Below, in pieces: positions 12,435 through 24,939 of a DNA stretch of 64,000 bases (position 1 is the first letter of the stretch; each line of letters opens with the position of its first letter). The position numbers were made by a program, and so were the translations under genes. The stretch is from the NCBI GenBank assembly GCA_029817715.1, contig JARUPY010000473.1:3782001-3846000 (forward strand), written 5' to 3'. The stretch comes from Melastoma dodecandrum (Eukaryota; Streptophyta; Magnoliopsida; Myrtales; Melastomataceae). The notes beneath the pieces are model-generated. The model was not told the DNA's origin. It ran no database searches and saw nothing but the letters and a program-made list of their open reading frames with translations.

Positions 12435-14454
12435 GAGCCCCCCCCCCCCAACGATCCAAATGCTAATGCCCAAAATATATCCAAACCGCAAAAAGTAGAA
12501 AAAAAAAGGAAAAGGAGAAAAAAGGAGCAAAAGTGGTCGTTCAGAGAAAGACCCCTCCCCCCCCCCCCCCCAACCAAAAGAAAGGCGACGACTTTAAAAA
12601 CACCCAGAAAGAAAAACAAAAGGAAAAGCTTAAAAATCCCACCTAAAAGTAAATTTAAAAAGGAAAAAGACGAACATCGGAGGAGTTTGGGAGACTCCCC
12701 TAAAAAGGAGACTAGAAAAAGACACCAACTTTGTTTTCTTACATCCTTTTTATGCTCCGAAAAGGTGGCCCTTTTCCTTTCCCTTTCCCTCCCTCAGCTT
12801 TCATGGGTCCCCCTTCCTTTTCCTCATCTGCGCTTTTGCGCTTTTTCCATGTAAATCTGTGTTGAGGTGGGAGGAAAAAAGGAAACCAGAAAAGGGGGAT
12901 GGCCAGAAAAAGCGACGGTCGGATTTATCAGAAAGAGATGGAATTTAAAAGTGTATATATATATATAAAATAAATACTACTTTAACCTATCCCATACAAA
13001 CACGCCCTATCGTTATAGCCAAGTACTTTACTAACTCCATTTATCCATTTTTTTAATTAATTAATATTAAATTCATACATATAGAATTCGAATTCTTTGT
13101 CACCTACTTTTATCATACACGTATTAAGAAAAAGGGGTTCCTGCTTTTCCCGTGAAGACTTTGAGGATGACGTCACAAAGTGGTCAGTTCTTCCCTTGCT
13201 ATACATAATTTTCAATTCCATTGGAAATAATTAATTATCGGCATAGCATATAGCCAACTGATTGCAACCCAGAAAACAGAAGGTTTCTCTAATTATTATA
13301 TAGTCCTTTTTATTACTAATAAAAGGAAAGGAAAACATGTATTTCGTGAAAATTCCCCAAAGCGATTACACCCATGTATAAAAAAGCCAAGTGGGTGGGA
13401 GTGATGATGATAAAAGAAAAAAAAGATTCGTATTTTTGTTTTTTGACGCCGCCTCCGTTGCTTTTCATTTTTGGTCGGGTGGGGTCATTTTTTCTTTCTT
13501 TCCGAGAACCTTTTACATGTCCCCCCGCTCGGACAAAATTAGTGTTTGTGTTGTGGCTCTCTTCTCTTCTCTGGGGTTATTGTTTTAAGGTTTCCTATGG
13601 CCAAGGGTTTCCTTTCTGACCCCCCTCATTTTGACTCCCGCATCCTTGATGGGCGCAGGGGAGGCGGTCCTTTAGAGTAGTACCTGATGGATGGGTTAGA
13701 ATAGAAGTAGAAGTCTGTTTCGAGGTCGTTGTTGATTCATGTAGTAGTGTGATTTTGTGCATGAGATGACGATGATGATGGTAAGAACAGGGGGGGAGGG
13801 GTGTGAAGTTGAAAGGAGGTGGGCCAAAAGTAGACCAAAGCCCAAAGTGAGAAAGAAACGCCACTCCTTGACGACTCCCCTTCCCCATCCTTTCGCTCTT
13901 TCCCCGCCGTGATTTCATTTCAATAAAATGTCAAGAGCAGGGCCCCCAACTCCACCGCCCAGCCTTAAGTGGCCCATTATGTTTTGGGCCGAATGACCGA
14001 AGCCCGTTCTAATTGGGCCGGAAGGGGAAGCCCGTTTATGGTTGCCGTATTTAGTCGTAGTCAACGCTCCCTTTTTTCCTTAAACCCGCAATTATTATTG
14101 TTATTCCAATTACAGTAATTAATTCAAAATCTAATCGCCTTTGTTTAGGGATGATGATGATTACCCTTTGTTTCTTCTTAGATAGTGTGTGCGTACCAAA
14201 TTATTCGTACCCCAATTTTAAGGTTTTGGTAATATTGGTACGTCGTGTAAAAATTAAATACATAGCGGGGAATATTTATAAGGTTCAGGTGGTTCAACCA
14301 ATGGTACTAAGAAAATTGATGGGGAGAGGGGTGGTTGTTGATCTGGAAATAATAAATAAAGGTCACGAGGGTCAAACAGGGAACTAGCAAACGAACCACC
14401 ATCCAACACTCGACACTCCCTCCCTTTCTTTCCTTTTCTTCCTTCCTCCGACCA
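12435..14454. other. Divergent intergenic region between DOF and CTL genes
   Basis: The DOF gene (-) and the choline-transporter-like gene (+) are transcribed away from this 2-kb stretch. It contains C runs of 11 (about 12438-12448) and 15 (12557-12571), a TATATATATATAA tract near 12950, and AT-rich DNA. Open frames here are low-complexity Lys/Pro-rich products of homopurine or homopyrimidine tracts, and I do not call them genes. Confidence 0.45.
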
Positions 14455-16234
14455 ATGGCCAATCGCCCTCCCCCCGCGCCGTCGTCGTTCCAGGTCAATG
14501 GTGACCGGATTCATTCCCAGGTGAGTTCAATTCCTTGGCCTTTGGTGTTTTCTTTAGGATTTTTTTTTTTTTGAATGTCGATTGCATGCGATGGCGTGAG
14601 GGGCACGGAAAACGAGGTTTTCTTGGTGAGGGTCTCGAGGCGGGTAAATTGATCAGAAGTTGCTTCGTGATCGCGTTTTCGAGGATCCCGGGGCATTTTA
14701 ATGGTTTCCGGAATCCGAGGACGAGGATGGATAGCCGTCCTCTATCTTGATTGGGGATTTATTTATTTATTCTTTTTTTTTTGTTTCTTTGATATGGAAG
14801 CAATGTTCGCGGAGTGAGTCCTGTCTGTTTTTGATGGGCAGATGTGGGCACAGGTGGGAGGGCAGCCTGTCTCGCTGTTTGATACTAGCTCGTCGGCCAC
14901 GCGATTCTCCCGCAGACTCTTTGAGGCGATGTTCTACGTTCATGTCTTTGCCGTGGCGGCCCTGGCGGTCTATCTCACGGTTTGGGGCTTCTTCTCTGGC
15001 AATGCTCGCCATTTCCGCCCTTTGAAGTTGTTCCCTTCGCTCCTTGCCGCGACTGGCTCTGGCGTCGTGACCGCTTTGGCGTGGCACTGCTTCATCCGAT
15101 GCAGTCCTATTAAGGCGGTGAAGGCAGTCTTTTGGCTCAGTCCTCTGATGACGTTTGCGACCGGCATCCTGTTCGTGCTAATACAATTGGCATCGAGTTT
15201 AGGGATCGGGATCGTTGCGATTGTTTCGAGCATTGCACAATTCTTCTACTACGCCTGGGTGAAGACTCGAGTGGATTACTGTACCAAGATTGTGTCCGTC
15301 TCCATTGCTGAGTCGCCTGCTTGCACGGCACCGGCAACGCTCCTCGCGATATTAGCTGCAACCTTTTACTCTTCTCTACTGGTGTCCGGGATCGGAGGGG
15401 CGATGACCGTCGGAACCCGCTGGGACATCCTCTTCATATCCATCATGATCTTAAGCCTGACTTGGACGCTGCACACCATCAAGAGCGTGCTGCAAACCAC
15501 TGTAGCTCGCATCAAGTACCTGAATTTCGCTGGCGGGGAGAGCATCCACACCTGTCAGGCATTGTGTGACACCCTCAAGTACTTGGTCGGCAGCATCGCC
15601 CTAGGCTCGGCAATGATCCCGGTCTTCTCATTCCTTCGAGGGTCGGCTCGGGCAGTGATTTTTGTAGCAGGGGGATCGGACGAGTTCATGTGCTCCTTCG
15701 CGGACAGCTACCTCAGAGTTTCGACAAAGCTCACAAGCTACGGGAACCGATATGGATTCGTTTATCTCGGGGTCTACAACAAAGGAATCGTACAAGCATC
15801 AAGGGACGCCTGGGAGTTATTCCGACGATCTGGGATCGATGAGCTGATCGTCTCAGACCTGACCGGCCTGTTCTGCTTCTTTGCTGGTGTTACCGGAGGG
15901 GCAGTTTCTGCGCTGGTTAGCGGCTCCTGGATGCTCGCCACTAATCAGGACTACGCCACGCAAGCCGCGGTTTATTCTCTAGTGATCGGCTACTTGATGG
16001 CAAGAACTAACCCTATCCTAAAACATCGCCTTTCGCTGTTTCAATACGCTGACGCTTGTCCTGGTCATTCCTCAGGTTCGAATCGGAACAGCATGGGCAC
16101 AAGCTTCCGTTTCCGCATACTACATCGCCTACGGAGAGAATCCACAGAGCGCGCACTTTGACGCCACCATCCCTTCTCGCCTGGAGGTGATGAACCGAGA
16201 GCGGGAGCTGCGTCATCGGCAGGCCTTAACATAG
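14455..16234 (+). CDS. Choline transporter-like (CTL/PNS1 family) membrane protein
   Basis: Three exons, 14455-14520, 14842-15999 and 16076-16234, join in phase 0 to 460 residues. Exon 1 encodes a 22-residue soluble start (MANRPPPAPSSFQ...). Exon 2 encodes about ten hydrophobic segments, with the family motifs YAWVKTRVDYCTKI and the late ...GYLM. Exon 3 continues the last conserved helix (SVSAYYIAYGENPQ) and ends HRQALT. Plant members sit in plasma or endomembranes and are thought to move choline or related substrates; the substrate of this one is not shown by sequence. The second intron starts with GC rather than GT (donor ATG|GCAAGA at 16000), which restores exact alignment with the family where a GT donor does not. 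Confidence 0.9.
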
Positions 16235-16814
16235 GGAAGGCAGAACCTGAAAATCTTACATTCTTTTCAAATTCCTAAAGTGTAAATATGACAAATCGGG
16301 ACAGAACACACACACACAGAGGCAGGCGGGAGGGCGATTGTTAGGCACTGGAAAGAGTTACTAATTCGCGGAAAACAACAGCTTTGAACACATCGATATT
16401 GCCTCGATCTTTTACTCCACCATGAATCAGGGGTTGATACGACATAGATAATTCGAATTCCATTTGAAAACACAAAATGGGCCGGAGGAATCAAATTGGG
16501 CCTGTAGCCCATTTATCGAAAAACGGGTCGGGTCAATTGATCCGACTTTTGGCCCGCTACAACTCGTAGAAATCAAATTAGACCACGGCTTCCTTCCTTC
16601 ATCTTCTCCCTGGGAGGAATCCCTAATTTGTTCTTGCTGTTGTCACATCTCGATCGAAAGGTATGTAATTTTTATGGATTCCATGGAGTAATCCTTCTTG
16701 AAATCTATGGATTGATGTCTTCGAGCGGTTGATCTGGTATTCCGTCCTTGATTTCGAAGGGATTTGGGTCGCTAGGGTTTTCGGAAGCTCGGGAGGTTGA
16801 TATAGTTGGAAAAG
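16235..16814. other. Gap between CTL and MFAP1 genes
   Basis: This contains the CTL 3' flank, a short CA repeat near 16305-16317, and the presumed promoter and leader of the MFAP1 gene. A possible leader intron donor (AAAG|GTATGT) lies near 16661. No coding region is recognised. Confidence 0.45.
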
Positions 16815-18375
16815 ATGTCGGTGACGGCAGGAGTTAGCGACACAGTGATCGCGATAAGGGATAAGCTTAGGGGTAAGATAGGCCAGACGAAGGTCAAGAG
16901 GTATTGGCCCGGGAAAGCCCCCGAGTGGGCTGACGATGCGGACGAGGATGGGGACATCAGGATGGCGAGGGCTGCCACACTGGAGAAGGCTTTCCCATCG
17001 CGGGACAACTCAGGCGTCGTCCAGAAGGACGATCCCAGGCTTCGGCGTCTGGCCGAGAGCAGGATCGACAATCGGGATGAGGTAAGGGCGGATCATCGGC
17101 GTATACGGCAGGCGGAGATTGTTTCTACACTCGAGGAGGAGAGCGGGAGGCAGGAAGGGCTGGAAGCCGAGGAGGAGGACGAGGAGGCTTTGGAGGAGAG
17201 GAGGAGGAGGATTAAGGAGAGGAATCTGCTGAGGCAACAGGAGGAGGTTCCTCTGCTTCCCGAGGTGGAGGAGGAAGAAGAGGAAGAGGAAGAGGAGGAG
17301 TCCGAGTACGAGACTGACTCGGATGAAGATGCTCCGGGCATTGCTATGGTGAAGCCTGTTTTTGTGCCTAAGTCAGAGAGGGATACGATTGCCGAGCGGG
17401 AGCGGCTTGAAGCGGAAGAACGGGCACTTGAGGAGCTCGTAAAGAAGAGACAGGCCGAGAGAAAGATAGAGACTAAGCAGATTGTGGTCGAGGAAATCAG
17501 GAAAGATGAGGAGATCCAGAAGAACATGGAGTCGGAGGCAAATGTTGCTGATGTTGAGACTGACGACGAGCTCAATGAGGCTGAGGAGTATGAGGCCTGG
17601 AAGGTGAGGGAGATTGCGAGGATTAAGAGAGACCGTGATGATCGCGAAGCAATATTGAAGGAGAGGGAGGAGATTGAAAAGGTAAATTTTAGGGTTCCGA
17701 TTCCCCCCTAGTTTTGTTTGATATGCTGATCTCAATTACAGTCGGATAAGCCACTAATTGCTTGCATTTTATTTAGGTGAGAAACATGACAGAAGAAGAA
17801 AGGAGAGAGTGGGAGAGAAAGAATCCAAAACCAGGGGCACAACCCAAGCAGAAGTGGAGGTTCATGCAGAAATACTACCACAAAGGTGCTTTCTTCCAGT
17901 CCGATGCTGATGATCGTGCTGGAACTGCCGGAACTGATGGCATCTATGGTCAAGACTTCTCTGCTCCAACTGGAGAAGATAAGATGGATAAAACAATTTT
18001 GCCTAAGGTTATGCAAGTCAAACACTTTGGTCGCAGTGGAAGGACTAAATGGACTCACCTCGTCAATGAGGATACCACTGACTGGAACAATCCGTAAGTC
18101 GATCGGCTTCATCCTTTATTGAAACTTGCTTTGAATTGTCTATGCTTCCTTGCCGTAGACTCTCACCTCGTCGTTTGTTGGAGAGTATCATTCTTATAAC
18201 AATGCACGATGATGATTGGAATTGTTTTATAATTGACTTGTTGCTTGTTTGATTTTGCAGTTGGACGTACAACGACCCTCTCAGAGCCAAGTATAATGCG
18301 AAGATGGCAGGGATGAATGCCCCCGTTACCAAACCGAAAGGAAGCAAAAAGTTGAAGGATTGGGATTCTCGCTAA
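16815..18375 (+). CDS. MFAP1: Microfibrillar-associated protein 1 homologue (spliceosomal MFAP1/Spp381-like)
   Basis: Three exons, 16815-17681, 17777-18093 and 18261-18375, join to 432 residues, the usual length for plant MFAP1. The N-terminus ([17 protein letters not shown]) and the [13 protein letters not shown] motif are family marks. A long charged coiled-coil region with a run of 13 Glu (about residues 152-165) follows, then the conserved MFAP1 C-terminal domain: [45 protein letters not shown] and the terminal [15 protein letters not shown]1 is a component of the B-complex spliceosome in the nucleus, despite its historical name. All introns are GT-AG. I start at the ATG at 16815 because no upstream in-frame ATG is present. 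Confidence 0.95.
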
Positions 18376-19213
18376 ATTGCTCGCTACTTCTGAGTGTAAA
18401 ATACATCCAAGATCTCCTGGCAGTCCCGCCACCCCTCGAGCACTGGCATTCTCTAACTTCTCAGAAGTTGCATCCATGTGGAATCAGGCGTTGCCTACCA
18501 CGAGTGGCATTTCAATTAGAGTTCCGGGAATAGTTTGTTAGTTGTCCTCAGGGGCTTCTCTTTTAGCAGTGGGAATCTTCTTAATATAGATGAATGACTG
18601 GTGGCTCCTTTGGCTCGGAAGCGCAGTTTCAGATGTTCGTTCAACTTCACCATTGTTGTTCGTGTAGATCCTCTGGCCGCAAAGTACGAGAGCACGTTGC
18701 TTGCGGCATTTATGCTACTTATTCCATGACCGAAATGCACGCTCAAGAGCTGATACTAACAAAAAATGTGTTCATTTCTGTTGCATCATGCTTGCCAAAC
18801 CCACACCTGCGGAAATCTGGAACCAAGCAGCACGGAACAAGAAAGACAAGCGCAGTTACAAAATCAGATACAAACTTTTTCTTCAGACTTTACATCCCTG
18901 AAAATGCAGGGGGGAGTCAAAAGTTGAATTCTGCCTAGGGATCAGCTATAAAAACTATACAACAACAGGTGAAGGAATTTTAACAAAACAAGCATCTTGT
19001 TATTAGTACTCCAAGGTCTAAAACGTCAAATATATGAAACACAGGAATCATCTAAAGGACAACACAAATGAGGAGGAAATGAGGGCAGCCTCATCCAGGA
19101 ACTTCCCCGTACCCATTATCATCCTTCTGTACAGATTCTTCCTATGATTATTTCCACAACGGAAATGTTCCCCTTCTTCAGTTTTCTCTCCGGGATTCCA
19201 ACTGCTAGTCGTG
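18376..19213. other. 3' flanks of MFAP1 and BPM pseudogene
   Basis: This stretch lies between the MFAP1 stop and the end of the inverted BPM remnant. I see no coding region in it. Confidence 0.45.
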
Positions 19214-21494
19214 TCACTGCCTGCCTTGATGTGGTCCCACAAAGTCTGAGATCTTACGTTTTAAGTTCGCCCAGAACTGTGGGTTTACAGTCTGATTGGT
19301 TGTGCCGCTAGAGAATTGGGGGCACACGTCTTGACTCTTTCCTCCTCCACTAACTTCTTCGTCACAGCCTGCCAATGCCTTTAAGATCTCTGACTGTAGG
19401 GATGGGCATTTCTCCTTCAAGTATTCAAACCCATCAGAGCGCATCACGGCTGCAATAAGAGCAAAAGTTAAGTATCGCAACTCAAAGAGACACCAGCACT
19501 GAACTCCGGGGTAAGAGAAGTATCTTCTTAATTTCATTGCTGTGATTTTGCAGCTTTAGGCCACCCACATGCAGCATCCATGGACAAGTTTCACGTTCAT
19601 GACTGTGGATATTGGTGAATAACCATTCAATGAAGCACACAATTAATACCGCTCCAGAAGATAATTGGTCAAAATGCTTTTACAAGAAAACATCATTGGA
19701 TACCACATTTTCCTATCCCAATACATTCTTGAGCAACAACCAATTTTCTCCAAATGTACAGAATATGGGACTGGAACAACCAAATATGCGTGTTGATAGA
19801 CAAGAAAATAGTCCAAGGGAAAAGCAAGAGACGATGACGACATTAACAAATAAATCACACGAGACTTCCACCATACCACGTTTCAGTTTATCCCTCTAGT
19901 CAGAAAACAAAGTGCATCAGCTGTCACAATTACGGTTCTGGCGGACTTGAGGATGGCATTGTGCAATAGCGACTTAATACAATGAAGTCAGACCCCATTT
20001 ACTTACACCAATATTTCAATCTACAATACCCTCCGAATCAGTGACCTTCTCCCAAAAGAACTGCTCAACTTTTCAGGACAGTTTATCCCATCTACTCAGA
20101 AATCAACTCAGACCATCATTTTTTTCAACAAGCACAAGTTTTTATCTTGTCCTCCCCAAATCGCCCATAATGTAGAAGAGGGAAGGAAAACAAAGGTCCT
20201 TTGACAAAATGTGGACTGGAGATGTTTACCAACAGGGTTCTCTACGGCAAACTTCAGACAGATGAATTTTAGATCCTCAGCATGATGGCGATTGGCGAGG
20301 GCCAAAATCATCTGAATCCACAGCTATATCCTTACATAGAATTGATTCGCATATTAGCTTCAGCCTAGGTAAGCAGTATCTGTCAGTGGCTGCCAGAAGC
20401 TTTGAGGTCAATGTTTCTGGTTCAGTCGATGAACAGTAAGAAGACTTAGGTGTCACTCCTCATCCTCATCCAAATTGTCTCTATAGATGAAATGCAACAA
20501 GGCCTGATCAACCAACGCACGGGAATGGTCAATCAAGGAAGAACATTTCACATTCCGGAAGACGCTGCACAACTAAAAATTACCTTAAACACTCTAGGTT
20601 CCATGTCTTCAACAATTACTTCTTGGTCATCCTCCTCCATTCCAGTTAAGAATTCGGATTCGAACACGGCTGATCTCGCAGATAATAGTAGCTTGTTCAC
20701 TCTAAATTTCTCCCCGGAAACATTAAAGGTCACATCCGAACCTTCCTCATTGTCCAATAAAAATAAAAAAATGTGCACCTATGTCCGATTCAGTAACCTG
20801 CATAGAATCTAATCTCGGGCAATCAGTCTCAGAGACTGCAACCCCTACAGTGCAGTTGATTTTCAAACAGTCATCTTTGAGAAAATCAGATGTTTCAAGC
20901 ATAGTCCGTCAGTAGAAGCGCTTGTAGCCCCTAGAATGAAAGAAAAACAACACGGAATAATCAAAGGATGGAGTAGTCCTGCATCGGTACAAGGCCATCA
21001 GGTAAATTGGGTAAAAGACAGGGTAAGCAACACAGCAAAATTCCAAAGAAAGAAGCTACGACCACTAACGAAAAACACGGAGCCCCTTACCACATGCTGC
21101 CGCGACACTAAAGTGCATAAGGCCCGCTCTCAAGCGACCGGTCGAAGTGACTGTGAACCTTATGCTTCCCCTTCCCGCTCTGATCGAACAGGGTAAGCAC
21201 GAACAGCGCCCTAACGTCGGTACCCTCGCTGGCCAGGGCGATGAACACAGCCACGTACGCGGAGTTGTCCTCGGGGTTCTTCCCGTCGGGGTAGAAGTAA
21301 ATCGCCCAATGGTAACCCCGGACGATGAAATTCTCGCTGGCGATGTGCTTCCCGACGCCCATGCCCTTGGCGAGGGAGTATCCCTGGATCACGAAGCTGT
21401 GGGAACCATTGACGGTCTTCGTTAGGGATTGGGATGAGGTCGGAGAGATTCCGGAGCTAAGGTGGCCCAAATCGGACTCCGGTGGGTGATCCAT
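19214..21494 (-). pseudogene. BPM-type MATH-BTB protein (CUL3 adaptor), inactivated
   Basis: The exon-intron layout of a BPM gene is kept: MATH exon 21494-21091, then 20930-20584, 20503-about 20230, and a last exon 19449-19214. The MATH domain runs to [14 protein letters not shown], where the next codon is TAG (21110-21108) in place of the family Lys. A second in-frame stop TGA (20911-20909) follows GYKRFY. A frame change falls in a T-rich tract near 20755-20775, just before the BTB segment EGSDVTFNVSGEKFRVNKLL. More stops follow after DNLDEDEE. The last exon still reads MRSDGFEYLKEKCPSL and ends with a BPM-like tail. Intact BPMs bring substrates to CUL3 ubiquitin ligases. Retained introns mean decay of a normal gene copy, not retroposition. 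Confidence 0.85.
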
Positions 21495-22274
21495 CGATCC
21501 GACTGAAGGGAGCTGGAGAGGGGGAATTATCGAAGAATATGGACGGGAGATGGAAATGTGCAGGCTGGGAAGATTTCGTTGTTTAATGGGGTTTCTGACA
21601 ATTGGCGTGGAAGGTTAAAAGAGAGCTGAATTAGGGATTTTGACTGTGATACGCCCTTGGTCGGTTTATTTCGTTGAACGTGACTTCAATTTGTAACGTC
21701 CGAGCCGAAGCCAGGGATGGTTGGACCAGATCAAAACTACTATTAGGCGGGTAGGTTCGCCACAAGTAAGCCTCTTACTAAAGAATTGGGTAGGGGCCGC
21801 GCGTACGCAGGCCCCCGCTGCCACAAATTATGACGTAGGTTCTGCCACTAAGGACAGACCTTAGGCGTGCACCCCTCCGCAATGTGCAATGGAGGTCACA
21901 AGCCTAGACCACAGGCCTTGTTGATCGCCCGTTGACCCCGTCCAGGTAAGTATGTTCCAATGACACCCGAGCTTCGTTTATATAGATAGGAGCCCCCTTC
22001 CCATTCTATTTTCCAACCGGTGAGGGACAAAAGATCCTCCCCCCCCCCTCCCAAAAAAAAGAAAAGACATCTGTATGTACAGGTTTTCAGCAAAAGTCTT
22101 GATCTCAGTTCCACCATGATACATCAAAATTGACATCAATGGAATGATCAAGTCGATTAATCTGAGTCTTAGGTTCGAACGAAAAATTGGATGATGGATG
22201 ACAAGAGAACTAAACTGAAGAGAAGGCAGGCGGGCTCCCACTAGATGAGGGGAATCTATGCTATCAGATGAAAT
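21495..22274. other. Gap between BPM pseudogene and LBD gene
   Basis: This contains the former BPM promoter, a run of C around 22040-22050 and no recognisable gene. The segment 21690-21950 is locally GC-rich and looks unlike its neighbours; I cannot assign it. Confidence 0.4.
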
Positions 22275-23242
22275 TCAGTGGCGACGGAAGTCGGCTGCGA
22301 AGGCAGATGGGATCCGGCTCTCTGACTCTTCCTCCTCCTTGTCCCTCGGGGAGAAGTGGAGGCTTTCCAGGTTGTGTGAGGAGGATGCTGCCGCCGGGAC
22401 ATCGAACCCAGGCGCAAAGCTCCCCATGTTGACTATGTTGGAGGTTGCAGAGGAGTTGTTGGAGTATGCTGGCTGCATGGTTATGGGGGTGTTGAGATGG
22501 CGGTGTGAGGACGGATGAAGCTGCTGGTGGTGATGCTGCTGAGCCGACCCCGGGACTGCAGCATAGTGGTTGTTCATCAGCTGGGCTTGCACGAGGGCTA
22601 GCTCAGTTCTCACGGCTGCCACCTGCAGAAGAATATCATGAGAGTGCCATGGCTTGGGATTTTGATGCATCGATAGTTACATGCCCACTTGCTGATAATT
22701 AATAAAAGATCTTTCTAGGTTCCGGGGTATTAAGTTGGGAGAAAACCACCCCTAAGGAACAAGAATAGACAAGCAAAAACCTGTTGTTGCAGCGCAAGGA
22801 TGGTGGACGCGCATCCGTAAACAGGATCAGTGAGCCTCGCCTGAGCCTCGTAGCTTATGGTCATCACCGCGTCTTGCCTCCTGGAAACTGGGATGTGCAG
22901 CAGGAGCTTCGAGGCGTTACTGGCGCCAAACACCTTATGCACCGCAGCAAACTTTGCGGCACCCTGATCTGTCCCAAAGTATGGTGCGAATATGCAGCCG
23001 CTCACGCACTTCCTCCTGAGGAACTTGCATGCCCCGCAAGGCACAGTCTGTGGCGCCGCACATCCATCAATCTCCCCTGAGCCCTTGCTACAGGAAGAAG
23101 AGGAACCGTTCTTTGAAGATGATGATGACGAGGGAGGCCCCTTCCGTCGCCCCTCCGATGGGCCAGAACTCGCGCCATTACCATGATACTCGTCCATGGG
23201 CTGGTAGGGGGGGAAGAGTTTCAGATTCGGAGAATTCGCCAT
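22275..23242 (-). CDS. LOB-domain (LBD/ASL) transcription factor, class I
   Basis: Two exons, 23242-22781 and 22622-22275, join in phase 0 to 269 residues. The LOB domain begins near residue 67 with the zinc-finger-like CX2CX6CX3C block ([15 protein letters not shown]), followed by the GAS block ([12 protein letters not shown]) and DPVYGC, then the leucine-zipper-like coil that crosses the intron ([21 protein letters not shown]). The complete coil makes this class I. The N-terminus is Ser/Gly-rich and the C-terminus has His/Gln-rich runs. Class I members act in lateral organ, root and vascular development. Similarity is spread over the LBD16/18/30 type, so no orthologue is named. I take the ATG at 23242 because the open frame further upstream lacks conservation. 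Confidence 0.9.
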
Positions 23243-23689
23243 TACAGCCGTGACTTTATATGGGGGAGAAGGTTGGAGGGGGCACGTTGGTTGCGTGATG
23301 GGGTAGGGGGCGGGGAGGGTGTGGAGTTTGGCAAGACAAAGAGAGAGACGTCTACATGTTTTGTAAGAAACAAGAAGAAGATCCAGATTAACTGATTTTT
23401 TTCCACTTGGGGTGGTTTGGTTTTTGCCTGCAATCAACAAGAAAAAGGTGATTTGATCATGTCCGTTCCAGAATGATCATCAACTGCGAGGGGCTGCGCA
23501 AGAAATGTGTTTTTCTTGTGGCCCCTTGAAGAAAGGCGTGCATTCATGCCATGCCATAACGTTCCATCCAATCTCCTTTTGGTTTTTTGCCTCTTTTTTT
23601 ACTGCAGTAACTGATTTCACAGATAGAGATCAGTAAACGTGGTTTGCAGACTTCGTGGTCTTATTCTAGCCGAAGGTGATGTGTATGGG
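23243..23689. other. LBD promoter region
   Basis: This stretch upstream of the LBD start has no recognisable gene. A pyrimidine-rich leader-like segment lies close to the LBD start on the minus strand. Confidence 0.4.
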
Positions 23690-24560
23690 AGGGACTTGTG
23701 AAGGAGACCTGGGGAGACCCGTCACTGCTCTGATAGTCGCCCCCACATGCTTCCTTCATCTGAGGGGCAAACTGCAAGTTCCATATCACATCCTCTATGG
23801 CCAGTCTTTCAGTGGGTTTGATGTTCAGGCATCTCGTCTAGATCTCGGTCATTGTCCGAATTGATTGGTCAGTGCATGTACTTTCATTAGAGGGGTCGAT
23901 CATTCCCCTTCGAGCAGCTTTGTTGCTTCCCACAATCAGGGATTGCAGCAGTAGCCGGCAAAATAAGGGACAAGAAGACTTAAGTCATTGTCCTTAACCG
24001 AATTATCTAAAACTTAGAACTTGCCTGATCCCTGTGAGATCAACATCCCTCGTCGATTGGAAGGGCATTTTAGTTACAATCTCAAGCAAGATCATTCCAA
24101 AGTCGTAGATGTCGATCTGCCATTCCTTTCACTGAACACAGAACGTAGGAGGAAATTCAGTTTTCGAAATCCCACATCGATCCTCAAATAATAAGCAATA
24201 ACATGACTGAAACGGATTTTTCACCTCAACATTATCCTTTGATCCACCGGAAATCAACTTGTTGCCATCCTACGTGAAGCCCCACAGAATGCTATTGTCA
24301 ATGGGCAAAATAACAGATAAAGTAATCTTAAAGAAGTACCCTAACTATATTGGACCACACCTTTGCCTTCACCAATTCATCGGCCAGCAGAGAGAGATTA
24401 TAGCTGCTAATCTCCGCTAGATCCAAGATAACATCAGTTGTTTTCAGTTTGTTCGAATATAAACCCGGGACTATCCCGGTATGCAGATACTGGATCCCCC
24501 TAGCGGCCTCAATTGCGGCAGTGATCCTCTGAAACCATGTGAGAAGTGATATGATCTCCT
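23690..24560 (-). pseudogene. Decayed fragment of an inactive-type LRR receptor-like kinase
   Basis: Three pieces on the minus strand match the kinase-like domain of the probable inactive LRR kinases related to Arabidopsis At3g03770. Around 24560-24350 is LTWFQRITAAIEAARGIQYL followed by HTGIVPGLYSNKLK and ISSYNLSLLA. Around 24120-24020 is DIYDFGMILLEIVTK. Around 23950-23700 is MIDPSNES...IEDVIWNLQFAPQ. A TAG (23840-23838) interrupts the last piece where the family has a Cys, and a few residues are missing before ISSYNL. The LRR, transmembrane and N-lobe parts are absent. It is a truncated, degenerate copy. Confidence 0.75.
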
Positions 24561-24939
24561 TTCTGTTTGTTTGATTTAATGACGGTTCCTCGTACAGTGA
24601 CCCGGGAAGACTTATGTGCGCGTGTTGTTCGAAAGAGCATCTTATGCCATAGGTCATACATTTTTGTTGATGTTCAAGCTCTCGTAGCAAAATCTAATAT
24701 CATCTTGCAAATGGCAAATTCATGTTCCTTTACACAAGATCTGAATACATCCAACAACAAAGCACTGGAATCACAACCAGTCACAACAACAACAGATCGT
24801 CGATTTATTCGGCCATACCACACCACAGGCCGTCACACATGTAAGCCTTAATCGATTCGCCGATGATACAGAACGATAATACTAAGCTGCCGGTCACCCA
24901 TGAAGTTGATGATCGATTCGCCAGTGACGCACAATCAAC

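Noticed and set aside
12288..12854. Lys/Pro-rich 188-residue frame on the plus strand
   Set aside because: It crosses the antisense of the DOF first exon and two poly-C tracts; composition is that of homopolymer DNA and no family matches.
21108..21110. Readthrough or recoding at the BPM TAG
   Set aside because: A second stop and a frame change follow, and nothing known of this family uses recoding, so a pseudogene is the simpler reading.
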